A program made the translations under genes and the position numbers. A stretch of 8,777 nt of DNA, taken from assembly GCA_902783915.1 (NCBI GenBank), contig CACZSX010000093.1:1-8777 (forward strand), in the 5' to 3' direction. This DNA is from an uncultured Erysipelotrichaceae bacterium (lineage in GTDB: Bacteria > Bacillota_I > Bacilli_A > RF39 > UBA660). The notes under the pieces are model-generated. The model searched no databases. It was not told the DNA's origin and saw nothing but the letters and a program-made list of their open reading frames with translations. Positions 1-5,912 of the stretch are shown here, in pieces. Within the stretch, counting starts at the first letter, position 1. Each line of letters begins with the position of its first letter.

Positions 1-56
1 CAGAAAATACAACAGATATGGTTGTAGATAAAGAAAAATGTAAAGTTAAAATTTAG
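1..56 (+). CDS. 3' end of an uncharacterised gene, paralogue of the next gene (partial)
   Basis: Only the last 17 codons and the TAG stop (54-56) are inside the window, read from base 3. The visible tail, ENTTDMVVDKEKCKVKI, lines up with the tail of the next protein (ANTGDMIITKDKLKCKVKN). Ten of the 17 residues are identical once a two-residue insertion is allowed. The two genes are therefore tandem paralogues. The 19-base gap to the next start holds that gene's ribosome binding site and no terminator, so the two are probably cotranscribed. The function is unknown. That it is coding is supported by the homology, not by the short open frame alone. Confidence 0.8.
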   Translation, partial: ENTTDMVVDKEKCKVKI

Positions 57-75
57 TTGAAAAGGAGATTTTAAT

Positions 76-561
76 ATGAGTTATCCAATAAAATATGCTG
101 TACAAAAAGTGACGATAGAAATATGTGGTAGACCGATGACTATGGGTTATGTAGCGTCTAAGTGCTATATAGTAGATGATTCACTTGATAGTGAATATAT
201 AGTACCTCATTATGTATCATTTCCATATCATAATATATTTCGTTATCCATTAGAAGAATATTCTGATGAAAATCTATTATATATAAGACGTAAAAACAAA
301 CCTATTCGTTGTAATGCTAGAGTCAATAAATTGTTTGACACATTTGATGAGGCAAAAGAAAGTGCTAATGAAGTGAATGAGGAATTAAAAAAAACACGCA
401 TTTTTAGATTAACTCATCCAGTTCATCCGCTTGATAGAAAAATGTTTGAAGAATTAGAAACTAATTTAGAGTTTTGTAAGAGATATGAAGAGTTAATAGA
501 AGCAAATACTGGTGACATGATTATTACTAAAGATAAATTAAAATGTAAAGTAAAGAATTGA
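76..561 (+). CDS. uncharacterised 161-residue protein, second copy of a tandem pair
   Basis: I do not recognise a named family. The start is well supported: AAAGGAG at 61-67 lies 8 bases before the ATG. The protein is soluble, with no signal peptide or membrane segment. It opens with a hydrophobic beta-rich part (PIKYAV, then YVASKCYIV near residues 25-33). A charged segment at about 88-106 is likely helical (FDEAKESANEVNEELKK). The C-terminal part contains HPVHPLD and ends CKVKN. Cysteines lie at 17, 30, 79, 134 and 157 and do not form CxxC pairs, so a classic zinc finger is unlikely. The final codons match the upstream partial gene, which shows a tandem duplication. The stop is TGA at 559-561, inside the following terminator hairpin. 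The PIKYA...SKCYIV opening resembles Bacillota hypothetical proteins as I remember them, but I assign no function. Confidence 0.85.
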   Translation: MSYPIKYAVQKVTIEICGRPMTMGYVASKCYIVDDSLDSEYIVPHYVSFPYHNIFRYPLEEYSDENLLYIRRKNKPIRCNARVNKLFDTFDEAKESANEVNEELKKTRIFRLTHPVHPLDRKMFEELETNLEFCKRYEELIEANTGDMIITKDKLKCKVKN

Positions 562-578
562 TACTTCAATTCTTTTTT
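552..578 (+). terminator. rho-independent terminator after the tandem pair
   Basis: A 9-bp stem (AAAGAATTG at 552-560 with CAATTCTTT at 567-575) closes a 6-base loop and is followed by more T residues to 578. The stop codon of the upstream gene lies at the stem-loop boundary. The stem is A/T-rich, which is normal for this base composition. Confidence 0.75.
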
Positions 579-586
579 GTTATACT
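558..586 (+). promoter_or_regulatory. promoter for deoD, superimposed on the terminator
   Basis: TTGATA (558-563) and TATACT (581-586) are separated by exactly 17 bases and match sigma-70/SigA consensus at 5/6 and 5/6. The -35 box starts inside the stem of the upstream terminator and overlaps the TGA stop. Transcription would begin near 593, only about 10 bases before the deoD ATG, so the leader would be almost nothing but the ribosome binding site. Confidence 0.65.
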
Positions 587-592
587 AATTAT

Positions 593-599
593 GGGTGAT
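593..599 (+). promoter_or_regulatory. ribosome binding site that sets the deoD start
   Basis: GGGTGAT pairs with the UCACC part of the 16S 3' end, downstream of the usual GGAGG register, which explains the short 3-base gap to the ATG at 603. It favours 603 over the in-frame ATG at 591, which overlaps this motif and has no binding site of its own. Confidence 0.65.
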
Positions 600-602
600 A
601 AT

Positions 603-1298
603 ATGACTGTACATATAGGTGCTTTAAAAGAAGATATAAGTAAAATAGTAATAATGCCAGGAGATCCAAATAGGGCTAAATTTATAGCAGAAAACTTTTT
701 AACTGACTATAAATTAATAAATAATACTCGTGGCATGCTTGGATATACTGGTTATTATAAAGATAAGAAAGTAACAGTAATGGCTAGTGGTATGGGTAAT
801 CCTTCTATGGGGATTTATTCATATGAATTATTTAATGATTATGATGTAGATTATATAATTAGAATTGGTACTTGTGGTGCATATACTACTGATTTAAAAT
901 TGTTTGATTTAATATTAGTTAATAAATCATATAGTAATACAACTTATGGCGTTAATTTAGGATATAATGAGAATAATATTAACTCTTCAGAACATTTAAA
1001 TAAAATAATAGAGGAAACTGCTAATAAAAATGGAATAGATATAGTAAATGGTAATATTCATTGCACTGATACATTTTATACAAAAGATTATAGTGAATAT
1101 TTAAATTATAATTGTATAGGTGTAGAGATGGAATCTTTTGCATTATTTACAAATGCTAAAGTTTTAAATAAAAATGCCTCATGTATACTTACAGTATCTG
1201 ATAGTTTAGTTACTAATGAAAAACTTACAAGTGAACAAAGAGAAAAAAGTACAATTAAAATGATTGATTTAGTGCTTAATTCAGTATTAAACCTATAA
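603..1298 (+). CDS. deoD: purine-nucleoside phosphorylase, DeoD type
   Basis: This enzyme carries out phosphorolysis of purine (deoxy)ribonucleosides to free base and (deoxy)ribose-1-phosphate in cytosolic purine salvage. The chosen start gives 231 residues, the usual size of the hexameric DeoD class, and the N terminus MTVHIGA that the family shares. Residues matching the E. coli active site fall at the same numbers: His4, Gly20 (in MPGDP), Arg24, Arg43 (NNTRGMLGYTG) and Arg87 (IIRIGTCGA). Thr90 replaces Ser90 in the phosphate loop. VEMES supplies the ribose-binding Glu-Met-Glu. TVSDS gives the catalytic Asp, and an Arg follows it 13 residues later, as in E. coli (Asp204/Arg217). Its own promoter precedes it. 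No terminator separates it from yfmF 38 bases downstream. An upstream extension of 15 residues is open in frame but unlike the family. Confidence 0.95.
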   Translation: MTVHIGALKEDISKIVIMPGDPNRAKFIAENFLTDYKLINNTRGMLGYTGYYKDKKVTVMASGMGNPSMGIYSYELFNDYDVDYIIRIGTCGAYTTDLKLFDLILVNKSYSNTTYGVNLGYNENNINSSEHLNKIIEETANKNGIDIVNGNIHCTDTFYTKDYSEYLNYNCIGVEMESFALFTNAKVLNKNASCILTVSDSLVTNEKLTSEQREKSTIKMIDLVLNSVLNL

Positions 1299-1314
1299 AA
1301 TTGTATTTTTTTCA

Positions 1315-1320
1315 TATACT
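1315..1320 (+). promoter_or_regulatory. possible -10 box before yfmF
   Basis: TATACT here is followed by AATTA, the same 11 bases as at the deoD promoter (TATACTAATTA at 581-591), and is likewise preceded by a T run. No acceptable -35 box lies 16-18 bases upstream (CCTATA at 1292-1297). It is either a weak or alternative promoter or a chance match in AT-rich sequence. Confidence 0.3.
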
Positions 1321-1324
1321 AATT

Positions 1325-1333
1325 AGGGGAGGA
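1325..1333 (+). promoter_or_regulatory. strong ribosome binding site setting the yfmF start
   Basis: AGGGGAGGA sits 3 bases before the ATG at 1337. It excludes the in-frame ATG at 1301, which has no binding site and would add 12 unrelated residues. Confidence 0.75.
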
Positions 1334-1336
1334 TTT

Positions 1337-2596
1337 ATGAAATATGAAAGAATAGATATGGGTTCATACCATATACACTTTATAAGTACTAACAAATTTA
1401 AAACTACTACTATATCTATTAATTTTAGAGAAAAAATAAAAAAAGAGGATATAACAATAAGAAGATTTTTATTTCAAATATTAACTAACACTACAAAAAA
1501 ATATAATACAGAAAGATTATTTGAAATAGAATTAGAAAATTTATATTCATTAAGTTTGTATCATTCTAATCTAAAATTTGGGAATTATATAAATAGTTAT
1601 ATAGATATTAAGTTTTTGAATGATAAATATAGCGATGATAAGTTGTTATATAATTCTATAGATTTATTATATGAAATATTATTTAATCCCAATGTAATAA
1701 ATAATAGTTTTGAATCTAATACTTTTAATATTATAAAGAACAAATTAAATTTAAGTATTAAATCATTAAAAGAAAATACTGGTAAGTATGCATCTAATAA
1801 AGCGTTACAAACTATGGATAAATCTGATCCAATATCTTTTAATATGTGGGGAGATAAAAAAGATTTAAAAAATATTGATGAGAAAAGTCTTTATAATTAT
1901 TATAAGCATGTATTAGATACAAATATAATTGATATATTTGTAGTAGGTAATGTGAATAATGATGAAGTATTAGAATATATAAAAAATAAATTTAAATTTA
2001 AGGAAAGAAAAGATATAAATATTGATCCATTTATTACGTATAATAAAGTTCCAAAATTAATAACTAAATCTGAAGTAATGAATATAAATCAATCTAAACT
2101 TGTTATAGTATGTAAAGTACTAAATTTAAGCTTATTTGAAAGAAGATACGTATTACCAATATATACGTCTATTTTAGGCGCTGGATCTACATCTAGATTA
2201 TTTACTAATGTAAGAGAAAAGAATTCACTTGCTTATAGTATTAATGCTATTAATAATAATCCCAATTCAATATTAATGATTAATTGTGGTATAGATAGTG
2301 ATAATTATGAAAAGACATTAAATTTAATAATGAATGAAATAAATATAAAAAATATAGATAAAACTGAAGTTGATAGTGCAAGAAAAGAATTAATTTCTTC
2401 AGTTGAAACATTATTAGATAGTCCATCCAATATAATTAATTATTATTATGGTATGGAAGTATTTAAAGCTGACAAAATAGATTTAAAAATAAAGAATTAT
2501 AATAGAGTAACAATAAAAGACATTGAATCTCTTTCAAATAAGATAAAACCTGCTGCAATATATTTTCTGAAAGGAATAGACTATGAAGAAGAGTAA
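1337..2596 (+). CDS. yfmF: M16 peptidase homologue without metal site (YfmF/YmfF type)
   Basis: A 419-residue member of the pitrilysin/insulinase (M16) fold, probably cytosolic, since no signal peptide is visible. The HxxEH zinc motif expected in the first third is absent; the region reads FLFQILTNTTKKYNT. The second M16 domain keeps the conserved block SRLF (286-289) and VREKNSLAY, with Arg293 and Tyr300. This is the Arg/Tyr pair that the non-catalytic partner contributes in two-subunit M16 peptidases. NCBI calls the family 'EF-P 5-aminopentanol modification-associated protein YfmF'; the B. subtilis locus is ymfF. The link to elongation factor P is family-level knowledge, not visible here. 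It overlaps yfmH by 14 bases, which suggests translational coupling and a heterodimer. The protein is very rich in Asn, Ile and Lys, as expected from AT bias. Confidence 0.85.
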   Translation: MKYERIDMGSYHIHFISTNKFKTTTISINFREKIKKEDITIRRFLFQILTNTTKKYNTERLFEIELENLYSLSLYHSNLKFGNYINSYIDIKFLNDKYSDDKLLYNSIDLLYEILFNPNVINNSFESNTFNIIKNKLNLSIKSLKENTGKYASNKALQTMDKSDPISFNMWGDKKDLKNIDEKSLYNYYKHVLDTNIIDIFVVGNVNNDEVLEYIKNKFKFKERKDINIDPFITYNKVPKLITKSEVMNINQSKLVIVCKVLNLSLFERRYVLPIYTSILGAGSTSRLFTNVREKNSLAYSINAINNNPNSILMINCGIDSDNYEKTLNLIMNEINIKNIDKTEVDSARKELISSVETLLDSPSNIINYYYGMEVFKADKIDLKIKNYNRVTIKDIESLSNKIKPAAIYFLKGIDYEEE

Positions 2597-3851
2597 AATT
2601 AAATTTTATAATGAAGAAGTATATTATGAAAAACTAAATAATGGTTTAGAAATTTATATAATACCAAATAATAGAGTTAAAGATATATTTGTTACTTTAA
2701 ATACTAAATATGGGGGTTGCAATTATAAATTTAAATTAAATAATAAATTTATTGGAGTACCTAATGGTATTGCACATTTTCTAGAACACAAAATGTTTGA
2801 ACAAGAGGATGGAATTGACCCATTTGTATTTTTTAATGAAAGCGGCACTTATTGTAATGCTTCAACAAATTATTTTAATACTTCCTATTTATTTGCAGGT
2901 AATAATAATTTTGAAAATAATTTAAATTATTTGTTAGACTTTGTACAATCTCCTTATTTTACAGATAAAAATGTTGAAAAGGAAAAAGGTATAATAGCGC
3001 AAGAGATAAAAATGTATAATGATATGCCAGATACAATTTTATTTGAAAGATCATTATATAATATATTTAATAATCACCCTATTAAATATTCAATAGCAGG
3101 AACTATTCAAGATATAAATAATATTACTAAAGAAGATTTATATAATTGTTATAATACTTTTTATAATCCAAAAAATATGTTTATAGTAATAACTGGTAAT
3201 GTTAATCCAGAAAGTGCAATAAATATTATTAAAAACAATCAAAATAATAAAAAATTTAATGATAGAAATGTTGAAATAGAAAATATTAGTGAACCAGATA
3301 AAGTAGATAAAAAATACGATGTAATTAAACATAATGTAACTATTCCTTACGTTTCATATTCTATTAAAATACCTGTATATAAATATAAAATAGATAGAAA
3401 AAAATTAAATATATATCTATCTGATATATTTAATATATTATTTGATAGTACTTCCTTATTTTATGAAAATATGAAAAATAAAAAACTATTAGATACAGTA
3501 ATAGATATTGATACTATTGATACCGATAAACACAAAGTATTTATATTAACATTTAAATCTAAAAAATATAATAAAGTAATAAAAGAAATAGATAATGTAT
3601 TAAAAAATATTAATATATCTAATAATGATTTAGAGAGAAAGAAAAAAGTTGAAATTAGTGATATGCTTTATATCTTTGATGATATTTCAAAAACTAATAA
3701 ATTATTTTTAAATAATAAGATATTATATAATGATATATATTTAAATGTATATGATTTATTAAATAATTTAAATATAGATGAATTACATACTATTATTAAT
3801 GATTTAAACTTAGATAATAAATCAATTCTTATAATTGAAAGTAATAAATAA
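2583..3851 (+). CDS. yfmH: zinc-dependent M16 peptidase (YfmH/YmfH type)
   Basis: This is the catalytic partner of the preceding protein, with 422 residues. The inverted zinc motif HFLEH is at 65-69. Downstream, EKGIIAQE gives Glu134 and Glu141, spaced seven apart like Glu162/Glu169 of pitrilysin, so Glu141 is the likely third metal ligand. The C-terminal M16 domain lacks a clean Arg/Tyr block: TSLFYENMKNKKLLD replaces the SRLF...VREK...LAY form seen in YfmF. The two proteins therefore look complementary. The ATG at 2583 has AAAGGA at 2570-2575 inside the end of yfmF. NCBI names the family after EF-P 5-aminopentanol modification. The reductase gene ymfI, which follows in B. subtilis, is not downstream here. 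Asn makes up 64 of 422 residues. The last codons carry the -35 box of the tRNA promoter. Confidence 0.9.
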   Translation: MKKSKIKFYNEEVYYEKLNNGLEIYIIPNNRVKDIFVTLNTKYGGCNYKFKLNNKFIGVPNGIAHFLEHKMFEQEDGIDPFVFFNESGTYCNASTNYFNTSYLFAGNNNFENNLNYLLDFVQSPYFTDKNVEKEKGIIAQEIKMYNDMPDTILFERSLYNIFNNHPIKYSIAGTIQDINNITKEDLYNCYNTFYNPKNMFIVITGNVNPESAINIIKNNQNNKKFNDRNVEIENISEPDKVDKKYDVIKHNVTIPYVSYSIKIPVYKYKIDRKKLNIYLSDIFNILFDSTSLFYENMKNKKLLDTVIDIDTIDTDKHKVFILTFKSKKYNKVIKEIDNVLKNINISNNDLERKKKVEISDMLYIFDDISKTNKLFLNNKILYNDIYLNVYDLLNNLNIDELHTIINDLNLDNKSILIIESNK

Positions 3852-3863
3852 ATGAGTTATAAT
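3835..3863 (+). promoter_or_regulatory. promoter of the tRNA-Arg gene
   Basis: TTGAAA (3835-3840) and a perfect TATAAT (3858-3863) are 17 bases apart. The -35 box is inside the last codons of yfmH. Transcription would start near 3870, a few bases before the tRNA 5' end at 3874. A strong promoter this close is typical of stable RNA genes. Confidence 0.75.
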
Positions 3864-3873
3864 TTATATGGAT

Positions 3874-3950
<77 letters not shown>

Positions 3951-3963
3951 TATTATTTGAATT

Positions 3964-3990
3964 AAAACTGATTATTAAATCAGTTTTTTT
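3964..3990 (+). terminator. rho-independent terminator after tRNA-Arg
   Basis: A perfect 10-bp stem AAAACTGATT/AATCAGTTTT with a 4-base loop ATTA is followed by three more T (seven T in a row in all). It ends the tRNA transcript and any readthrough from yfmH, because no terminator lies between yfmH and the tRNA. Confidence 0.85.
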
Positions 3991-4003
3991 AATGTTATAG
4001 TTA

Positions 4004-4012
4004 TGATATAAT
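4004..4012 (+). promoter_or_regulatory. extended -10 promoter of ttcA
   Basis: TGATATAAT is a perfect TATAAT (4007-4012) with the TGn extension, which can work without a good -35 box. The -35 position falls in the T run of the preceding terminator (3984-3990). The predicted start near 4019 leaves a leader of about 16 bases that contains GGTGG (4026-4030). Confidence 0.6.
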
Positions 4013-4034
4013 TATTTATGAAATTGGTGGTATT

Positions 4035-4862
4035 ATGGAAAAATATAAAGAAATTGAAAGAAGTATTATAAAAAAGTATAGAAGAGATATATGGAGTAAA
4101 TTTGTAAGAGCTGTAGTTGATTATAAATTAATTAATGAAAATGATAGCATAATGGTATGTATAAGTGGTGGTAAAGATTCTTTTTTGCTAGCTAAGTGTA
4201 TCGAAGAATTGAAAAAGCATGGTAAAGTTAATTTCAATGCAAAATATGTTGTTATGAATCCGGGATATAATGAGATAAATAAACAAAAAATTATTGAGAA
4301 TGCTAAAATATTAAATATACCAATTGAAATGTTTGAAAGTGATATATTTAATATAGTTAAAACTTTTGATTTAAAGAAATCGTGTTATATGTGTGCTAAG
4401 ATGAGAAGAGGATATTTGTATAATAAAGCCAAAGAACTCGGATGTAATAAAATAGCTCTTGGGCATCATTTTAATGATGTTATAGAAACAACACTATTAT
4501 CACTATTCTATGGTGCAGAAATTAAAACAATGATGCCTAAATTGCATAGTGATAATTTTCCTGGGATAGAATTAATAAGACCATTGGTATTAGTAAGAGA
4601 AGAAGCGATAATATCGTGGGCAAATACTAACGATTTAAAGTTTATTAATTGTGCATGTAGATTTACTGAGGCAAATAGTAAAAATGAAAGTGATAGTAAA
4701 AGAATTGAAATGAAATTATTAATAAAAAATATGTTAAAGGTTAATAGAGACATTGATTATAATATATTTAAGGCACTTGATAATGTTAATTTAAACTGTG
4801 TATTAGGCACGAAAAAAGATGGAATATATAAAAGTTTTTTAGATGATTATGATTGGGAGTAG
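4035..4862 (+). CDS. ttcA: TtcA-family ATP-dependent tRNA thiolation enzyme
   Basis: A 275-residue N-type ATP pyrophosphatase of the TtcA/TilS group. The PP-loop SGGKDS is at 44-49. A CYMC pair (Cys117, Cys120) is in the position where TtcA binds its iron-sulfur cluster. ALGHHFND at 141-148 followed by Glu151 is the second conserved nucleotide-site block of the family. A late cysteine cluster, NCACRF (Cys206, Cys208), replaces the PCNLC of E. coli TtcA. In that enzyme Cys122, Cys125 and Cys222 hold the cluster, so Cys206 is the likely third ligand. The known reaction adenylates C32 of tRNA and exchanges its oxygen for sulfur, giving 2-thiocytidine. The CxxC plus late Cys separates it from TilS. 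The exact substrate is inferred. GGTGG at 4026-4030 is the ribosome binding site. It heads a two-gene unit and follows a tRNA-Arg gene. Confidence 0.8.
   Translation: MEKYKEIERSIIKKYRRDIWSKFVRAVVDYKLINENDSIMVCISGGKDSFLLAKCIEELKKHGKVNFNAKYVVMNPGYNEINKQKIIENAKILNIPIEMFESDIFNIVKTFDLKKSCYMCAKMRRGYLYNKAKELGCNKIALGHHFNDVIETTLLSLFYGAEIKTMMPKLHSDNFPGIELIRPLVLVREEAIISWANTNDLKFINCACRFTEANSKNESDSKRIEMKLLIKNMLKVNRDIDYNIFKALDNVNLNCVLGTKKDGIYKSFLDDYDWE
4855..4859 (+). promoter_or_regulatory. ribosome binding site inside the end of ttcA
   Basis: GGGAG covers the last codons of ttcA, 5 bases before the ATG at 4865. It selects this ATG over the in-frame TTG at 4853 and suggests that the gene is translated directly after ttcA. 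Confidence 0.65.
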
Positions 4863-4864
4863 TT

Positions 4865-5389
4865 ATGGAAATATATGGTTATAAATGTTTTAATTCTAAT
4901 GGTACAAATAGATATGGTAAAAGAATAGAAGAAGGAAAAATATATACTACTTCCAAACCAATAAAATATGGTAATGATGGTCATGGTCATCATTTTTGCG
5001 AAAATTTAGAAGATACATTTAGATTTTTCGTATCAGATGATAGCAATATTTGTGAAGATGTATGTATATGTAAGGTAAGAGGATTTGGAGAAATTCATGA
5101 AAGAGAAGATGATAGAGTAGTTGAAATAGATGATGGTTATTATGGTTTATATGCTGCAGAAAATCTTGAAATAATAAAAATATTGACAAGAGAGGAAATA
5201 ATTGAATATGGACTTAATTTATACCCTGAAAGAGCAGAGAGATTTGTATCTGGATTAAAACTTAGTGATGATGAAATAGAATTATTTAAAGAAAGGTATA
5301 AAAACAGTTATCGTGTACTTGATGCAATTTCTTATTACCAATTAAATGATAAAGAAGTATATAGTAGAAGAATTGGATTAAAACATTAA
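4865..5389 (+). CDS. uncharacterised protein, possibly DUF7666-like
   Basis: A 174-residue soluble protein with no signal peptide or membrane segment. The N-terminal half has a recognisable pattern: GYKCFNSNGTNRYGK, then IEEGKIYTT, then GHGHHFCENLEDTFRFF (residues 41-57), then CICKVRGFGEI. The layout recalls the DUF7666 family (a 'YKxF...GKxY...GFHxCENPxDxxxYY...EVxxxGEI' pattern) as I remember it; this is an inference, not a match I could test. The histidine cluster (GHGHH, 41-45) and several cysteines could bind metal, but no known site is complete. The second half is charged and helical (LTREEIIEYGLNLYPERAERF). It starts two bases after ttcA with its binding site inside ttcA, so the two form an operon. 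No terminator is evident after it. Function unknown. Confidence 0.85.
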   Translation: MEIYGYKCFNSNGTNRYGKRIEEGKIYTTSKPIKYGNDGHGHHFCENLEDTFRFFVSDDSNICEDVCICKVRGFGEIHEREDDRVVEIDDGYYGLYAAENLEIIKILTREEIIEYGLNLYPERAERFVSGLKLSDDEIELFKERYKNSYRVLDAISYYQLNDKEVYSRRIGLKH

Positions 5390-5391
5390 TA

Positions 5392-5420
5392 TTTACTTTT
5401 TTATGTATTTGTTATATAAT
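5392..5420 (+). promoter_or_regulatory. promoter of the lipoprotein gene
   Basis: TTTACT (5392-5397, 4/6) and TATAAT (5415-5420, 6/6) are separated by 17 bases. Transcription would start near 5427, giving a leader of about 28 bases with GGGAGG (5445-5450) before the ATG. Confidence 0.6.
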
Positions 5421-5430
5421 TAATACATAA
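5401..5430 (+). promoter_or_regulatory. operator-like inverted repeat around the -10 box
   Basis: TTATGTATT (5401-5409) and AATACATAA (5422-5430) are perfect 9-bp inverted repeats with a 12-base spacer that contains the whole TATAAT. The half-site centres are 21 bp apart, two helical turns, as expected for a dimeric repressor. No T run follows, so a terminator is less likely. The AT-rich background raises the chance of coincidence. Confidence 0.4.
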
Positions 5431-5454
5431 TAGAAATGGTATATGGGAGGAATT

Positions 5455-5883
5455 ATGAAAAAGTTTTTAAAATTAACTGTAATTACTATTTTGTGTTTTG
5501 TGTTAGTAGGTTGTGGATGCAGTAAAAAAGAAAAGAAAAAAGAAAAAAGTAAGGAAAAAGAAGTAAGTTTAGCTGAAAAATTATACACAAATGACTCACA
5601 ATTAGTATTTAATAACAAAGATGTATATAAATTAGTATTCTATTATAATAGTGCTAAAGAAATAACTGGATATGAACATTATTATGAATTTGCCACTGAA
5701 AAAGAAGCAGAGGAAGAATATAAAAAAGTTTCTGAAGATCTAAAAAATAATGTATCTATTAAAAAGATTGAAAGAAAAGGTAAATTTGTTATATATACAA
5801 TGAATCCAAGTGAATATGAAGGTAAAACAGTAAGTGACATTCAAGAATCTTATTCATTCCTAATTCCAGTATATAAAGACTAA
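5455..5883 (+). CDS. small lipoprotein of unknown function
   Basis: A 142-residue exported lipoprotein. Residues 1-20 are a typical type II signal: MKK, a hydrophobic core, then the lipobox LVGC with Cys20 as the lipidation site, so the protein should be tethered to the outer face of the cell membrane. A Lys/Glu-rich linker follows (about residues 23-35, KKEKKKEKSKEKE). A small mixed alpha/beta domain of about 100 residues follows, with YYEFATEKEAEEEYKKV and an end at FLIPVYKD. I do not recognise a named family. GGGAGG (5445-5450) supports the ATG at 5455 over the in-frame ATG at 5443, which would add MGGI and place the binding site inside the gene. It has its own promoter and appears to be a single-gene unit closed by a hairpin at 5887-5910. 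Confidence 0.85.
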   Translation: MKKFLKLTVITILCFVLVGCGCSKKEKKKEKSKEKEVSLAEKLYTNDSQLVFNNKDVYKLVFYYNSAKEITGYEHYYEFATEKEAEEEYKKVSEDLKNNVSIKKIERKGKFVIYTMNPSEYEGKTVSDIQESYSFLIPVYKD

Positions 5884-5886
5884 TTT

Positions 5887-5912
5887 AAGATTATACTTCT
5901 GTATAATCTTTT
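5887..5912 (+). terminator. hairpin between the lipoprotein gene and ppaC, probable terminator
   Basis: A perfect 10-bp stem AAGATTATAC/GTATAATCTT with a TTCT loop ends in TTTT (5909-5912), then AAGTTT. The T run is short, so termination may be incomplete. The right arm contains TATAAT (5902-5907), a possible -10 for ppaC, but no -35 box lies at the right distance. Confidence 0.55.

Noticed and set aside
558..602. In-frame extension of deoD to an earlier start (MILQFF... or the ATG at 591)
   Set aside because: The family begins at MxVHIG. The extension runs through the terminator hairpin and promoter, and only the ATG at 603 has a ribosome binding site.
1280..1312. Terminator between deoD and yfmF
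   Set aside because: The T run is preceded only by a 5-bp A/T stem (AAAAT/ATTTT), too weak to call.
1106..1315. Minus-strand open frame opposite the end of deoD
   Set aside because: It is a shadow of conserved deoD codons, with no binding site and a hydrophobic low-complexity product.
1301..1336. Earlier ATG for yfmF
   Set aside because: No binding site precedes it, and AGGGGAGGA sits directly before the ATG at 1337.
3138..3332. Minus-strand open frame rich in Ile and Phe inside yfmH
   Set aside because: It arises from AT-rich Asn/Lys codons read backwards and looks like a membrane protein only for that reason.
4508..4753. Minus-strand open frame inside ttcA
   Set aside because: It overlaps conserved ttcA sequence, including the late cysteines, and has no start signals.
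5412..5618. Minus-strand open frame over the lipoprotein signal peptide
   Set aside because: The plus strand has a promoter, a binding site and a lipobox. The minus frame has none and runs through the promoter.
5902..5907. TATAAT as a full promoter for ppaC
   Set aside because: No hexamer resembling TTGACA lies 16-18 bases upstream and the box is part of a perfect hairpin arm, so it is not listed as a promoter.
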